DNA of 64,000 bases from Nocardia brasiliensis NBRC 14402 (GTDB lineage: Bacteria; Actinomycetota; Actinomycetes; Mycobacteriales; Mycobacteriaceae), in assembly GCF_000308475.2 (NCBI RefSeq), contig NZ_BAFT02000016.1, positions 224,296 through 288,295 of the forward strand. Reading direction: 5' to 3'. Below, in pieces: positions 37,003-49,542 of the stretch; the stretch's first letter is position 1, and each line of letters starts with the position of its first letter. The notes under the pieces were generated by a model. The model ran no database searches, had not been told where the DNA came from, and saw only the letters and a program-made list of their open reading frames with translations. The position numbers and the translations under genes are program-made.

Positions 37003-37917
37003 CTAGGCGGTGGGGAGTCGGTCGTTGTCGAGCAGGGATTTGATTTGCGCGGCACCGGTTTCGGCGAGCCAGGTGGCGAAGGTGCGCAGGGTGGGGTGGA
37101 TGGCGCGGACGGTATCGATATCGGCGCGCCAGCCGCCGGTTTCGCGCATCAGCCGCCAGGTGTAGGCGATCGATGCGCCGAGGGAGGCGGCGTAGGCCTC
37201 GTCCAGTTCCTGATAGCGGATGGGATGGCCGGTGGCGGCGGCGATCGCGGCGGCGGCGTCCGGCGGAGTGAGGGCGTCACCGGCCAGCTCCAGAGTCCGG
37301 CCGTGGAAACGGTCGGGGTCGGCGAAGGCCAGGGCGGCGACCTCGGCGACATCGGCCACCGCGATGACCTTCATCGGGCGGTCGGCGGGGAACATGTGCC
37401 GGTGTACGCCGTCGACGATGCCGTCGAGCGGCAGACCGCGCAGCAGGTAGTTCTCCATGAACCGGACCGGGCGCAGCAGGGTGTAGCGCGCCCCGCTGGC
37501 CGCGACGGCGTTTTCGATGCGCTGTTTGCCGCTCGCGCCCCACGAGGTGTCCTCGTTGAACGAGGCGATACCGGTGAACACGATCTGTGCCACCCCGGCC
37601 CGGCGGGCCGCGTCGACGAGCGCTTCGCCGCGTCGCGCTTCCCGCTCGACATCCCAGCCGTCCGGGTCGTAGGCGGCGGGCGGCACCGCGAAAAGGGCTG
37701 TGGCACCGGCCAGTGCGGCGGGCAGGGTGGCGGGGTCGTCGAAATCGCCGACCGCGAGTTCGGCGCCCGCGGCGGCGAGCGCTCGCGCGGCCGGCGCGTG
37801 CGGGTCGCGCACCAGCGCGCGCACCGCACGACCGTCCGCAAGCAGTTTGCGGGCGGTCGCGCCGCCCTGCTTGCCGGTGGCGCCGGTGACCAGGATGAGG
37901 TGCTGCGAAGAAGACAT
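37003..37917 (-). CDS. NmrA-like NAD(P)-binding protein
   Basis: 304 aa atypical SDR of the NmrA/SDR_a5 type. TGATGKQGG near the start is the nucleotide-binding loop; FTGIASFN and RPVRFMENYL fit the family; there is no YxxxK. ATG 37917 is chosen because upstream residues in that frame run into the divergent TetR gene. Likely a redox sensor or quinone oxidoreductase induced when the divergent TetR is released. Confidence 0.88.
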   Translation of the reverse strand: MSSSQHLILVTGATGKQGGATARKLLADGRAVRALVRDPHAPAARALAAAGAELAVGDFDDPATLPAALAGATALFAVPPAAYDPDGWDVEREARRGEALVDAARRAGVAQIVFTGIASFNEDTSWGASGKQRIENAVAASGARYTLLRPVRFMENYLLRGLPLDGIVDGVHRHMFPADRPMKVIAVADVAEVAALAFADPDRFHGRTLELAGDALTPPDAAAAIAAATGHPIRYQELDEAYAASLGASIAYTWRLMRETGGWRADIDTVRAIHPTLRTFATWLAETGAAQIKSLLDNDRLPTA

Positions 37918-37941
37918 GTTCGCCTTGTCTGTCGATAGAAT

Positions 37942-37957
37942 CGGGTCGGATAACCCG
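37942..37957. promoter_or_regulatory. Candidate TetR operator between NmrA-like and TetR genes
   Basis: Inverted repeat CGGGT (37942-37946) / ACCCG (37953-37957) with a 6-bp spacer, and a further CGGGT at 37973-37977. Just upstream is a -10-like TAGAAT (37936-37941). It lies in the 106-bp divergent gap. Confidence 0.4.
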
Positions 37958-38023
37958 TATTTCGAGACGGTACGGGTGGCCTGGCCCGCTTGACCAGGTC
38001 GGAGAACGGAAGGCCGTAACGAA

Positions 38024-38779
38024 TTGACCGCCCCACCTACCGCCCGCAGCGACGCCACCCGCAACCGCGCCGCGGTGCTGTCCGCCGCGCAACGCGCGTT
38101 CGCCGAGCAGGGGCCGACGGTGTCGCTGGCGGAGGTGGCCCGGCGCGCCGGGGTCGGCGCGGGCACCGTCTACCGGCACTTTCCAACGAAAGTCGATCTG
38201 CTGGAAGCGGTTATGCAGCAGCGCGTGGACCGGCTCGCCCAACTGGCCACCGACCGTCTGGGCGCGCGAGATCCCGGTGCCGCCTTCTTCGATTTCTGCA
38301 CGCAGGTGGTCGTTTCGACGCCGGGCAATCAAGCGCTGTGCGATCTGGTGCAGTCCGATGACGGTTGGCCGCGCGCCCTGTTGATGAGTGCGGGCGCACG
38401 ATTCCATCAGGCGCTGGGCGCGCTGCTGACGGCCGCGCAGCGTCAGGGCGCGGTCCGCCCGGATCTCGAGGTCTCGGATGTACTGGCGATCTTCACCGGT
38501 TGCGTTGCCATCCAACGACTTCAACCGGCCGACGGTGCACTGGGCCGGACGGCCGCGTTGGTCATCGATGCGATGCGTGCCCCGGGCGTAACGAATCGTC
38601 CCGCCGCGGCGGGCGAAACTCGTAACGAAACGGCGGATAGTAACGAAACGCGGTGCCTGGTTTGCGCCAGTGCCGTCCGGCACTCGGGCACCGGCCGTCG
38701 TCCGCGATATTGCTCACCCGCCTGTCGGCAGAAAGCGCATCGTCGCCGCGCGGCGACGAAGCGAACACGTGGCGCATAA
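38024..38779 (+). CDS. TetR-family regulator with C-terminal zinc-knuckle-like tail
   Basis: 251 aa. The N-terminal HTH VSLAEVARRAGVGAGTVYRHFPTK is typical TetR. The ligand domain ends near residue 190. The last 45 residues are unusual: CLVC, then YCSPAC, followed by RQKAHRRRAA - four cysteines in a CxxC-N-CxxxC arrangement with a basic tail, resembling a small zinc-binding finger. The start is TTG 38024 with GGAAGG about 11 nt upstream. It diverges from the NmrA-like gene and probably controls it. Confidence 0.88.
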   Translation: MTAPPTARSDATRNRAAVLSAAQRAFAEQGPTVSLAEVARRAGVGAGTVYRHFPTKVDLLEAVMQQRVDRLAQLATDRLGARDPGAAFFDFCTQVVVSTPGNQALCDLVQSDDGWPRALLMSAGARFHQALGALLTAAQRQGAVRPDLEVSDVLAIFTGCVAIQRLQPADGALGRTAALVIDAMRAPGVTNRPAAAGETRNETADSNETRCLVCASAVRHSGTGRRPRYCSPACRQKAHRRRAATKRTRGA

Positions 38780-38873
38780 GCGACACGTGTCGAGGCCCGG
38801 TCACGGTCGAACGGGACGGGTCAGGCCCGACGGCAGCCGGATCCGGCCCGGGCTGCCGTGCGCGGCATGCGGA

Positions 38874-39263
38874 TTACAGCAGGTCGCTGACGTCGTCGGG
38901 CACGTCGACGGCATATTTGCGCAGGATGTCCATCGAGATCACTTCCAGGGCGTTCTCGTGCGTGGCGGCCAGCACCACGGGTGCGGCGACACCGTCCTCG
39001 TGCGCGTGTAACCACCGCACGGCCACCACACACCACCGGTCGCCCGGCTGTAATCCCGGGAAGTTGTTCTCCGGCCGCGGCGTACTCAGATCGTTGCCGA
39101 TGGACGCCTGATGCTCCAGGAATTCGGCCGTGACGACGGTGCACACGGTGTGGCTACCGAGATCCTCCGGCCCGGTGCTGCAGCAGCCGTCCCGGTAGAA
39201 GCCGGTGAGAGGATCGGCGCCGCACTCTTCCAGCGGCCCCCCAAGCACGTTTCGATCGGTCAC
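38874..39263 (-). CDS. DUF2237 family protein
   Basis: 129 aa. NVLGGPLEECGADPLTGFYR, CCSTGPEDLGSHTVC, NDLSTPRPENNFPGL, GDRWCV and ATHENALEV are diagnostic of DUF2237, a widespread small protein of unknown function with conserved cysteines. Complete in length; GTG start at 39263. No functional link to its neighbours is evident. Confidence 0.92.
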   Translation of the reverse strand: MTDRNVLGGPLEECGADPLTGFYRDGCCSTGPEDLGSHTVCTVVTAEFLEHQASIGNDLSTPRPENNFPGLQPGDRWCVVAVRWLHAHEDGVAAPVVLAATHENALEVISMDILRKYAVDVPDDVSDLL

Positions 39264-39383
39264 GTCGCCGATCCTATTGGCACGTCGCGAGAAGTTCCGC
39301 AGGACAAGAAATCTCGGGGGTTGTGTGTCGGCACCGGGGCGGCGTGGTAAAGCGGGCCGGTTCGTTCTGCAAGGATGGGGCGC

Positions 39384-40952
39384 GTGAGTTCCGAAGCCTG
39401 GATCATTGTCGCCGTTGCCGCTGCTCTGCTGCTGGTGGTGCTTGTTGTCGGTTTTGTCCGGTACAAGCGCTCTCGGGTGTCATTGACACAGCCCGCGGAG
39501 CAGCAGCTGACCGACCGGTCCGGCGGTTACGCCGCCTCGGGCGGATTCAGTTTCAGTCAAGGCGGCACGGCGACCGCACCCGAACCGCAGCTGGTCGAGC
39601 GGACCGATACGGACGGGCAGCCGCACGTCGGCGACGACGCGGCCATTCCCCGGGACGCACCCAAGCGCGGCATCACCAATGTGCAACTGCCCGAGGGCGA
39701 TGTCGCCGCGGCGCCCGCGGGCGAAACCGCTGCGCCCGAGGCCGAGTCGACCGAAGTCGCCGCGCATGCACCGGCCACCACCGACGCACCGACGACCGCG
39801 TCCACCGACGCACCGACCACCGCGTCCACCGACGCACCGACGACCGCGTCCGCCGACGCACCGACCACCGCGTCCACCGACGCACCGACGACCGCGTCCG
39901 CCGACGCACCGACCACCGCGTCCACCGACGCACCGGCCGCGCCCGCCGACGCAGCGTCCCCCGCGACCGAGCCGACCACCTTCCCCGACACCGCCGCTGG
40001 CGCCGAGGCCCCCGCCCCGCTCGAGGAGATCGAACCCACCGCGGGCCGGCTGGTCCGCCTGCGCGGCCGCCTGTCCCGTTCGCAGAACGCGGTCGGCAAG
40101 AGCCTGCTCGGCCTGCTCGGCGGCGGCGACCTGGACCACGACTCGTGGGAAGAGGTCGAGGACACCCTGGTGCTCGCCGACCTGGGCACCGCGAGCACCG
40201 CCGCGGTGGTGGCCCGCCTGCGCGAGGAGATGGCCTCGCGCAGTGTGCGGACCACCGACGCGGCCCGTGCCGTGCTGCGGGACGTGCTGATCGAGGCGTT
40301 GCGCCCCGAACTGGACCGCTCGATCCGGGCGCTGCCGCACGCCGATCACCCGTCGATCCTGCTGGTCGTCGGCGTCAACGGCACCGGAAAGACCACCACC
40401 ACCGGCAAACTCGCGCGCGTGCTCGTCGCGGACGGCCGCCGCGTGCTGCTCGGCGCGGCCGACACCTTCCGGGCCGCCGCCGCCGACCAGTTGCAGACCT
40501 GGGGCGAGCGGGTCGGCGCGGAAACCGTGCGCGGCAAGGAGGCCGCCGATCCGGCCGCGGTCGCCTTCGACGCGGTGAGCGCGGGCATCGATCGCGGCGT
40601 CGACGTGGTGCTCATCGATACCGCGGGTCGCCTGCACACGAAGACCGGTCTGATGGACGAGCTGGGCAAGGTCAAGCGCGTCGTAGAGAAGAAGGCCGCC
40701 GTCGACGAGGTGCTGCTGGTGCTCGACGCCACGGTCGGCCAGAACGGCCTGATGCAGGCGCGTGTGTTCGCCGACGTGGTCGATATCAGCGGCGTGGTGC
40801 TCACCAAGCTGGACGGGACCGCCAAGGGCGGCATCGTCTTCCAGGTGCAGCACGAGCTGGGCGTGCCGGTGAAGCTGGTCGGTCTCGGTGAGGGGGCCGA
40901 CGATCTGGCGCCGTTCGAGCCGGGCGCCTTCGTGGACGCGCTGCTCGGCTGA
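39384..40952 (+). CDS. ftsY: Signal recognition particle receptor FtsY
   Basis: 522 aa. An N-terminal membrane helix (about 5-25), a low-complexity linker rich in Ala, Thr and Asp (about 115-180), then the N and G domains: GVNGTGKTTT (G1), DTAGRLHTK, TKLDGTAKGG, and GEGADDLAPFEPGAFVDALLG at the end. FtsY docks Ffh-ribosome complexes at the membrane. GTG 39384 has AAGGA 8 nt upstream; the ATG at 39375 overlaps that site. The linker is expanded by six copies of a 24-bp repeat. Confidence 0.97.
   Translation: MSSEAWIIVAVAAALLLVVLVVGFVRYKRSRVSLTQPAEQQLTDRSGGYAASGGFSFSQGGTATAPEPQLVERTDTDGQPHVGDDAAIPRDAPKRGITNVQLPEGDVAAAPAGETAAPEAESTEVAAHAPATTDAPTTASTDAPTTASTDAPTTASADAPTTASTDAPTTASADAPTTASTDAPAAPADAASPATEPTTFPDTAAGAEAPAPLEEIEPTAGRLVRLRGRLSRSQNAVGKSLLGLLGGGDLDHDSWEEVEDTLVLADLGTASTAAVVARLREEMASRSVRTTDAARAVLRDVLIEALRPELDRSIRALPHADHPSILLVVGVNGTGKTTTTGKLARVLVADGRRVLLGAADTFRAAAADQLQTWGERVGAETVRGKEAADPAAVAFDAVSAGIDRGVDVVLIDTAGRLHTKTGLMDELGKVKRVVEKKAAVDEVLLVLDATVGQNGLMQARVFADVVDISGVVLTKLDGTAKGGIVFQVQHELGVPVKLVGLGEGADDLAPFEPGAFVDALLG
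39780..39923 (+). repeat. 24-bp in-frame tandem repeat in ftsY (six copies)
   Basis: Six consecutive 24-bp units, each encoding an octapeptide (T/A)DAPTTAS, with a partial seventh unit at 39924. Units alternate at two positions (ACG/ACC for Thr; ACC/GCC at the first codon), so they are near-identical rather than identical. The array lies in the disordered linker, where copy-number change would be tolerated. Confidence 0.9.
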
Positions 40953-41223
40953 GCCGCGCGCGGGCCGGAAAACCGCCTCACGCGACAGCATCGTCTCGGC
41001 AAACTGAGCCCTTGACCGAATTGTCCGGCTCGTCCCGACAACTCGACGTGCGATCGCGGCTGACACGGCAGTGTTTGCGACGAAACACGCCGAAAACCGA
41101 ATGTTTGCTACTTCTAGCGGGCCGGTAACCGGAGCCGCGCCGACGCCGGCCCGCACCTCACCGGCGCCCGGAAACTCCCGGTGTAAACCCCGAAACGTGG
41201 CCGCAACACAACTGGCTCATCCG

Positions 41224-41261
41224 TTCACGCAGGTGAAACACCGCAGCTCTGTAGATGAAAC
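41224..41261 (+). promoter_or_regulatory. GlnR-like box upstream of amtB
   Basis: TTCAC, GAAAC, GCTCT and GAAAC start at 41224, 41235, 41246 and 41257, exactly 11 bp apart. This matches the a-b-a-b layout of actinobacterial GlnR sites (gTnAC-n6-GaAAC repeated); the second a-site is weak. A further GTAAA/GAAAC motif lies near 41182-41196. The box ends 72 bp before the amtB start. The rest of the 381-bp gap after ftsY (40953-41333) shows no gene. Confidence 0.65.
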
Positions 41262-41333
41262 ACCGAGTGACCACCCTTCTGGTCAGGTCCATTTGCCGGA
41301 GTCGGCAGGGCCCGAGATGAGGAGGACATTAAG

Positions 41334-43057
<1,724 letters not shown>

Positions 43058-43080
43058 ATCTCGAATATCTGAGCTGAGCG

Positions 43081-43122
43081 GCGGCCCCGCTCCCACCGGA
43101 GCTCCGGTCGGGGCGGGGCCGC
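43081..43122 (+). terminator. Nested hairpin between glnK and glnD
   Basis: Outer arms GCGGCCCCGC (43081-43090) and GCGGGGCCGC (43113-43122) enclose a perfect 14-bp dyad (43095-43108). A strong stem without a U tract. It would attenuate transcription from amtB-glnK into glnD. Confidence 0.6.
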
Positions 43123-43147
43123 GACTGTTAGGGATGGGCGGTGGGTT

Positions 43148-45595
43148 GTGGCAGGTCAGCACGAGCACGACGGCAAGGTGTCCAACGGGGCGGCGGATCT
43201 GGTTCGCGCGCGCGGCCAACTGCTCGACGGCGGGGTGCCGCGCAATCCCCGGCTCGACGCCGAGTCCCTGCGACAGGCCCTGGTCGACCTGTTCGAGCTG
43301 TGGCTCACCAGTAAGGGCGCCGAACTCGGCATCACCCGCGACAGCGGACTGGCCGTGGTCGCGGTCGGTGGTCTCGGCCGTGCGGAGATGCTGCCGTACT
43401 CCGATCTCGACCTGGTGCTGCTGCACGACGACGTCGACCCCGCCCGGGTCGCCGAGGTCGCCGATCAGCTCTGGTATCCGCTGTGGGACGCCCACATCAA
43501 GCTCGATCACAGCGTGCGGACCGTCCCGCAGGCGCTGCGGGTCGCCTCGGACGATCTCATCGCCGCGCTCGGCATGCTGGAGGCCCGGCATATCGTCGGC
43601 GACCAAGAGCTGAGCAACTTGCTGATCGGCGGGGTGCGCCGGGAATGGCGCAACGGAATCCGTTCCCGGTTCGACGAATTGATCGCCCAGGCGCAGGCCC
43701 GGTGGGAGCGCAGCGGCGAGATCGCGCACCGCGCCGAACCGGATCTGAAGAACGGTCGCGGCGGCCTGCGCGATATCCAGCTGCTCGACGCGCTCGCCGT
43801 CGCCCAGCTGACCGATGCCATGCCCGGCCTCGGTCCCGACGTGCCGGGCGGTGGCTTGAAACACGCGCATCGGCGACTGCTCGACGTGCGGACCGAACTG
43901 CATCGGGTGGCGGGCCGGGCCCGCGACCAGTTGCGGGCCCAGGACGCCGACGAGATCGGCGCGGCGTTGCGCATCGGCGACCGGTTCGATCTCGCGCGCA
44001 CGCTCAGCGATTCCGCGCGCACGGTCAGCTATTCCGTCGACGTCGGATTGCGTACCGCGGCAAACGCTTTGCCCCGGCGCGGGCTCGCTCGGCTGCGTCG
44101 GATGCCGGTGCGCCGGCCACTCGATGAGGGGGTGGTCGAGCACGGCGGCGAGGTGGTGCTGGCCAGAGACGCACGGCCACAACGCGATCCGGGCCTGATC
44201 CTGCGGGTGGCCGCGGCCTCGGCGCAGACCGGCCTGCCGATGTCGGCCACCACGCTCAACCGGCTCTCCGAGGACGCGCCCGAACTGCGCGAGCCGTGGC
44301 CCAAGGACGCGCTGAACGATCTGCTCGTGCTGCTCGGCGCGGGCCGCGGCGTCATCGACGCGATCGAGGCGCTGGACCGAACGGGCTTGTGGGGCAGGCT
44401 GCTTCCCGAATGGGGCGCCGTGCGTGACCTGCCGCCGCGCGATGCCCTGCACACCTGGACCGTGGACCGGCATCTGATGGAGACGGTGGCCTACGCGAGC
44501 GGGATGAGCACCCGGGTGGCCCGGCCGGATCTGCTGGCGCTCGGCGCGCTGCTGCACGATATCGGCAAGGGCCGCACGGGCGATCACAGCGTGGTCGGCG
44601 CGGAACTGGCCACCCATATCGGCCGCCGGCTCGGGCTGTGGCCGTCGGACGTGCGCACGCTCAGCGCGATGGTCCGCCACCATCTGCTGCTCCCGGACAC
44701 CGCCACCCGGCGTGACCTGGCCGACCCCGCCACCGTGCAGCACGTCGTCGACACCCTCGACGGCGACCCGGAACTGCTGGAACTGCTGCACACCCTCGCC
44801 GAAGCGGACTCGCTGGCCACCGGACCCGGCGTGTGGGGCGACTGGAAGGCCTCGCTCATCGGCGACCTCGTGCGCCGGTGTCGGCTGGTGCTGGCGGGCG
44901 CCGAACTGCCGCAACCGGAACCGATCGCACCGGAACTCATCGCGAAGGCCAAAGCGGGCGGCGTGCACGTCGAGCTGAAGCCGGGGGAGAGCAAGTACAC
45001 CTACGTGGTGACGGTGATCGCGCCGGACGGCGCCGGACTGCTGTCCGACGCCGCCGGGGTGCTCGCGCTGCACTCGTTGCGGGTGCTCTCGGCCGCACTC
45101 GGCAGCGAGGGCGAGTCCGCCATCGACACCTTCGTGGTGTCGCCCAAGTTCGGTGATCCGCCGGATGCCGGACTGTTGCGCCAGGAGCTCATCCGGGCCA
45201 TCGGCGGCGATCTCGATGTCGCGGCGGTGCTCGCCAAACGGGAACGGGAGGCGGGCGGCGTCAAACCGAGTGAGTACGCGCAGGCGCAGCCGCGGATGCT
45301 GTGGTCGGGCACCTCGGCGCCCGGTCAGGTGCTGCTCGAGTTGCGGGCCGAGGACCGGATCGGGGTGCTCAGCAGGCTGGCCGCCGCGCTGGAGAACTGC
45401 GCCGCCGACGTGCGCTGGGCCAAGGTGGTGACCATGGGTTCGGCGGTGGTCGACACCTTCTGCCTCGACCTCGGCACCGCGGACGGCCCGGCCCGCCGGA
45501 CCGAGATCGAGCAGGCGATCCTGGCGGTCGTGCCGCGTCCCGCGCCGAAGAAGCCGGAGGCGGGTATGCCCGGTCCGGGGATCGTCGGGACCTGA
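43148..45595 (+). CDS. glnD: PII (de)nucleotidylating enzyme GlnD
   Basis: 815 aa. The nucleotidyltransferase motif [17 protein letters not shown] (74-90), the HD phosphohydrolase site LLHDIGKG (His470-Asp471) and two C-terminal ACT domains are all intact and in the usual order. In actinobacteria GlnD adenylylates PII instead of uridylylating it. GTG start. Downstream of glnK after a strong hairpin; the amt-glnB-glnD order is that of mycobacteria. Confidence 0.95.
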   Translation: MAGQHEHDGKVSNGAADLVRARGQLLDGGVPRNPRLDAESLRQALVDLFELWLTSKGAELGITRDSGLAVVAVGGLGRAEMLPYSDLDLVLLHDDVDPARVAEVADQLWYPLWDAHIKLDHSVRTVPQALRVASDDLIAALGMLEARHIVGDQELSNLLIGGVRREWRNGIRSRFDELIAQAQARWERSGEIAHRAEPDLKNGRGGLRDIQLLDALAVAQLTDAMPGLGPDVPGGGLKHAHRRLLDVRTELHRVAGRARDQLRAQDADEIGAALRIGDRFDLARTLSDSARTVSYSVDVGLRTAANALPRRGLARLRRMPVRRPLDEGVVEHGGEVVLARDARPQRDPGLILRVAAASAQTGLPMSATTLNRLSEDAPELREPWPKDALNDLLVLLGAGRGVIDAIEALDRTGLWGRLLPEWGAVRDLPPRDALHTWTVDRHLMETVAYASGMSTRVARPDLLALGALLHDIGKGRTGDHSVVGAELATHIGRRLGLWPSDVRTLSAMVRHHLLLPDTATRRDLADPATVQHVVDTLDGDPELLELLHTLAEADSLATGPGVWGDWKASLIGDLVRRCRLVLAGAELPQPEPIAPELIAKAKAGGVHVELKPGESKYTYVVTVIAPDGAGLLSDAAGVLALHSLRVLSAALGSEGESAIDTFVVSPKFGDPPDAGLLRQELIRAIGGDLDVAAVLAKREREAGGVKPSEYAQAQPRMLWSGTSAPGQVLLELRAEDRIGVLSRLAAALENCAADVRWAKVVTMGSAVVDTFCLDLGTADGPARRTEIEQAILAVVPRPAPKKPEAGMPGPGIVGT

Positions 45596-45710
45596 CACGC
45601 CACGAAGTAACCAATCTGTTGCACACGATTTGCTGTAACCCATATGTCGGCGCCGCCGGTCGTCTTAGGATCAGAGCATCCGGCTATCGCTGCATGAGGG
45701 GAGCACGTCG

Positions 45711-46025
45711 TTGGCAATTGAAGTTGTTTCGGCGTCGATGATGACGAGCGACGAGACCACGCATATGGCGCGGTGCGTCGGCGGGGACCGCTGGGTTGTT
45801 TCCTGGCTTCCCGGTCGCACATTGACCGGACAACAGGCCGTGACCGCGATGACCATCGCCTCGACGGTGGCCAGCTCACGGATCCCCACCACGACGGAAT
45901 GGGCCATCCTCGACGACCTGGCCCTCGAGCTGGGACTGACCGCGCGCGAGGCGGTCTACATGGTCGCCAAGGAGAACCACGACTACCGCAAGACCGCCAA
46001 ACCGCGTCGCCGTTCGCTCGACTGA
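45711..46025 (+). CDS. Small hypothetical protein between glnD and ffh
   Basis: 104 aa from TTG 45711, with GGGGAG 8 nt upstream. No membrane segment or signal peptide. The C-terminal half (about 55-95) is helical and charged, with EWAILDDLALELGLTAREAV followed by a basic tail (KPRRRSLD). The N-terminal half could be a small beta-domain (MARCVGGDRWVVSWLPG). No family recognised; the codon pattern is coding-like. Confidence 0.65.
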   Translation: MAIEVVSASMMTSDETTHMARCVGGDRWVVSWLPGRTLTGQQAVTAMTIASTVASSRIPTTTEWAILDDLALELGLTAREAVYMVAKENHDYRKTAKPRRRSLD

Positions 46026-46129
46026 TCGACCCGTTCCGACCTCGAAGGACGCACCGCCTGCGCGGGTGGGTCGGCTATCCCATTACCCTGGGAGGCAATT
46101 GACGTCCCCCGAGATCAGGAGCGCGATCG

Positions 46130-47695
<1,566 letters not shown>

Positions 47696-47718
47696 CCGTC
47701 GCCGCGCACGTTTCCGCA

Positions 47719-47744
47719 CGCCGCGCACGAATTCGTGCGCGGCG
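47719..47744. terminator. Perfect 26-bp dyad after ffh
   Basis: A loopless 26-bp perfect palindrome centred at 47731/47732, 24 bp after the ffh stop. It can form a very stable hairpin. No U tract. Confidence 0.6.
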
Positions 47745-47817
47745 CGCTATTGCGCGCGCGTCGGCCGAGGCGCGGACCGCACTCGCACGCAGTAGGTTGG
47801 GGACAAAGGAGGTCTCT

Positions 47818-48912
47818 GTGCATCTGCGTGGCGTGCTTCTCCCCGGTGACGAGGTCCGCGATCTGTGGGTTCGGGACGGAACCGTGTCGTTCGAACCCGT
47901 GCCCGGAGCCGAAACACTGTGCCGCACAGGGTGGATCGTGCCGGGTCTGGTGGACGCGCACTGCCACGTCGGGATCCGCTACGGCGGTGGTGACGAGGAC
48001 CGGGCGGGGGCGATCGCGCAGGCCGAGACCGAACGGGACGCGGGCGCGCTGCTGCTGCGGGACGCCGGCTCACCGATCGACACGCGGTTCATCGACGACC
48101 ATCCGGAACTACCGAAGATCATCCGCGCCGGCCGCCATATCGCGCGCCCGCGCCGCTACATCCGGGAACTCGGCATCGAGCTGGACGACGAGCGCGACCT
48201 GCCGGAGATCGTGGCCGAGCAGGCGCGCTTCGGCGACGGCTGGGTGAAGATCGTCGGCGACTGGATCGACCGCGCGGTGGGAGATCTGCGTCCGCTGTGG
48301 AGCGACGCGATCCTGAAGGAGGCGATCGACGCGGCCCACGCCAACGGCGCCAGGGTCACCGCGCACGTGTTCGGCGAGGACGCGCTGCCCGGCCTGATCG
48401 GCGCGGGCATCGATTGCCTGGAGCACGGCACCGGCCTCACCGACGACACCATCGAGCTGATGGTGGCGCACGGCACCGCGCTGGTGCCGACCCTGGTGAA
48501 TATCGACACCTTTCCCGATATCGCCGACAGCGCGGGCAAATTCCCCGTCTACGCCGCGCACATGCGTGACCTGCACCGCCGCGTGCGCACCACCGTCGCC
48601 AACGCGCACGACGCGGGCGTGCCGATCTTCGCGGGCACCGACGCGGGCGGTTCGATCCGGCACGGCCGCATCGCGGACGAGATCGCCGCGCTCGGCGGCG
48701 CGGGTCTGTCGCCGCACGATGCACTGGGCGCGGCCTCGTGGGACGCTCGCACGTGGCTCGGCCGTCCCGGCATCGAGCACGGCGCTCCTGCGGACTTCGT
48801 TGTCTACCAGGAGGATCCCCGCGCTCGCCCCGAGACCCTCATCGCGCCCTACGCGGTGATCCTGCGCGGCCGCGTGTACGCCCAGCGGGACCCGGTCACG
48901 GGTCACCGCTGA
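47818..48912 (+). CDS. Amidohydrolase family protein (Rv2915c-like)
   Basis: 364 aa TIM-barrel metal-dependent hydrolase. VDAHCHVGI is the first metal site, VTAHVFGEDALPG and CLEHGTG the second and third, and FAGTDAGG carries the last Asp. GTG 47818 is fixed by AAAGGAGG 5 nt upstream. In M. tuberculosis an amidohydrolase (Rv2915c) also follows ffh. The substrate is unknown; imidazolonepropionase- and prolidase-like enzymes share the fold. Confidence 0.88.
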   Translation: MHLRGVLLPGDEVRDLWVRDGTVSFEPVPGAETLCRTGWIVPGLVDAHCHVGIRYGGGDEDRAGAIAQAETERDAGALLLRDAGSPIDTRFIDDHPELPKIIRAGRHIARPRRYIRELGIELDDERDLPEIVAEQARFGDGWVKIVGDWIDRAVGDLRPLWSDAILKEAIDAAHANGARVTAHVFGEDALPGLIGAGIDCLEHGTGLTDDTIELMVAHGTALVPTLVNIDTFPDIADSAGKFPVYAAHMRDLHRRVRTTVANAHDAGVPIFAGTDAGGSIRHGRIADEIAALGGAGLSPHDALGAASWDARTWLGRPGIEHGAPADFVVYQEDPRARPETLIAPYAVILRGRVYAQRDPVTGHR

Positions 48913-48915
48913 CAA

Positions 48916-48976
48916 GATCAGGGGGAACTGGTGGCGGCGGCCTCTCGCGAAACGCCGCCACGGGTTCCCCCTGATC
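48916..48976. terminator. Bidirectional hairpin between amidohydrolase and MarR gene
   Basis: GATCAGGGGGAAC (48916-48928) pairs with its complement at 48964-48976, and GTGGCGGC (48931-48938) with GCCGCCAC (48954-48961), leaving 2-nt internal bulges and a 15-nt loop. It ends both convergent transcripts. Confidence 0.7.
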
Positions 48977-48991
48977 TCGAGCGTGCTCGAA

Positions 48992-49480
48992 TCAGGTGCG
49001 CCAGTGGCGGATTTCGCGCGCCCAGGCTTGGAGTCCCGCCGCGAAACCCGCGCGTTGCTCCGGCGTGAGGGTGGCCATCGCGGCGAGTAGCGGTTCGGCG
49101 CGGCGGGCGACGAAGGTCTCCATGTGTTCGCGCCACTGCGGCAGCAGCGCGACCAGGGTCCGGCGGCGGTTGGCCGGATCGGGTTGTCTGCTCACCCATC
49201 CCGCGCGGTCGAGGTCGCCGACGAGTTCGCTGACCGTGGACAGGGCCAGGCCCATCCGTCCGGCCAGCTCGCTGACGCTGAGCGCAGCCTCGGGTACCAG
49301 TTGTACGCAGACCGCGCCGTGCCGAGCGGTCAGACCGTGGGCTGCGAACGAATCCTGATGCGCGACAGGCATGTCGGACCGTGCCTTGTCGAAGAAGTTG
49401 GCAATCAGCGGTACGTAACCGATCACCTCGGTGATCTCCGCGCGGTTCGGCAGCCGGGGTGCGCTGGGCTTGTCGGGCAT
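48992..49480 (-). CDS. MarR-family regulator
   Basis: 162 aa. The winged helix spans about 65-125, with LSVSELAGRMGLALSTVSELVGDLDRAGWVSRQPDPANRRR. It is divergent from the questin-oxidase-like gene, with a 25-bp dyad between the two genes; it likely represses both. ATG start at 49480. Confidence 0.9.
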   Translation of the reverse strand: MPDKPSAPRLPNRAEITEVIGYVPLIANFFDKARSDMPVAHQDSFAAHGLTARHGAVCVQLVPEAALSVSELAGRMGLALSTVSELVGDLDRAGWVSRQPDPANRRRTLVALLPQWREHMETFVARRAEPLLAAMATLTPEQRAGFAAGLQAWAREIRHWRT

Positions 49481-49499
49481 GGGTACAGCATATATATTC

Positions 49500-49524
49500 G
49501 GATAAACGAACTATTCGTATATCC
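49500..49524. promoter_or_regulatory. MarR-type operator (25-bp dyad)
   Basis: GGATAAACGAA (49500-49510) and TTCGTATATCC (49514-49524) are inverted copies with one mismatch around a 3-bp centre. The site lies in the A/T-rich gap between the divergent regulator and oxidase genes, 19 bp from each side. Length and symmetry fit a MarR dimer. Confidence 0.7.
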
Positions 49525-49542
49525 AAACCATTGGGGGTTGGG

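Noticed and set aside
37918..38166. N-terminal extension of the NmrA-like protein
   Set aside because: It would overlap the divergent TetR gene, and the family begins at the ATG at 37917.
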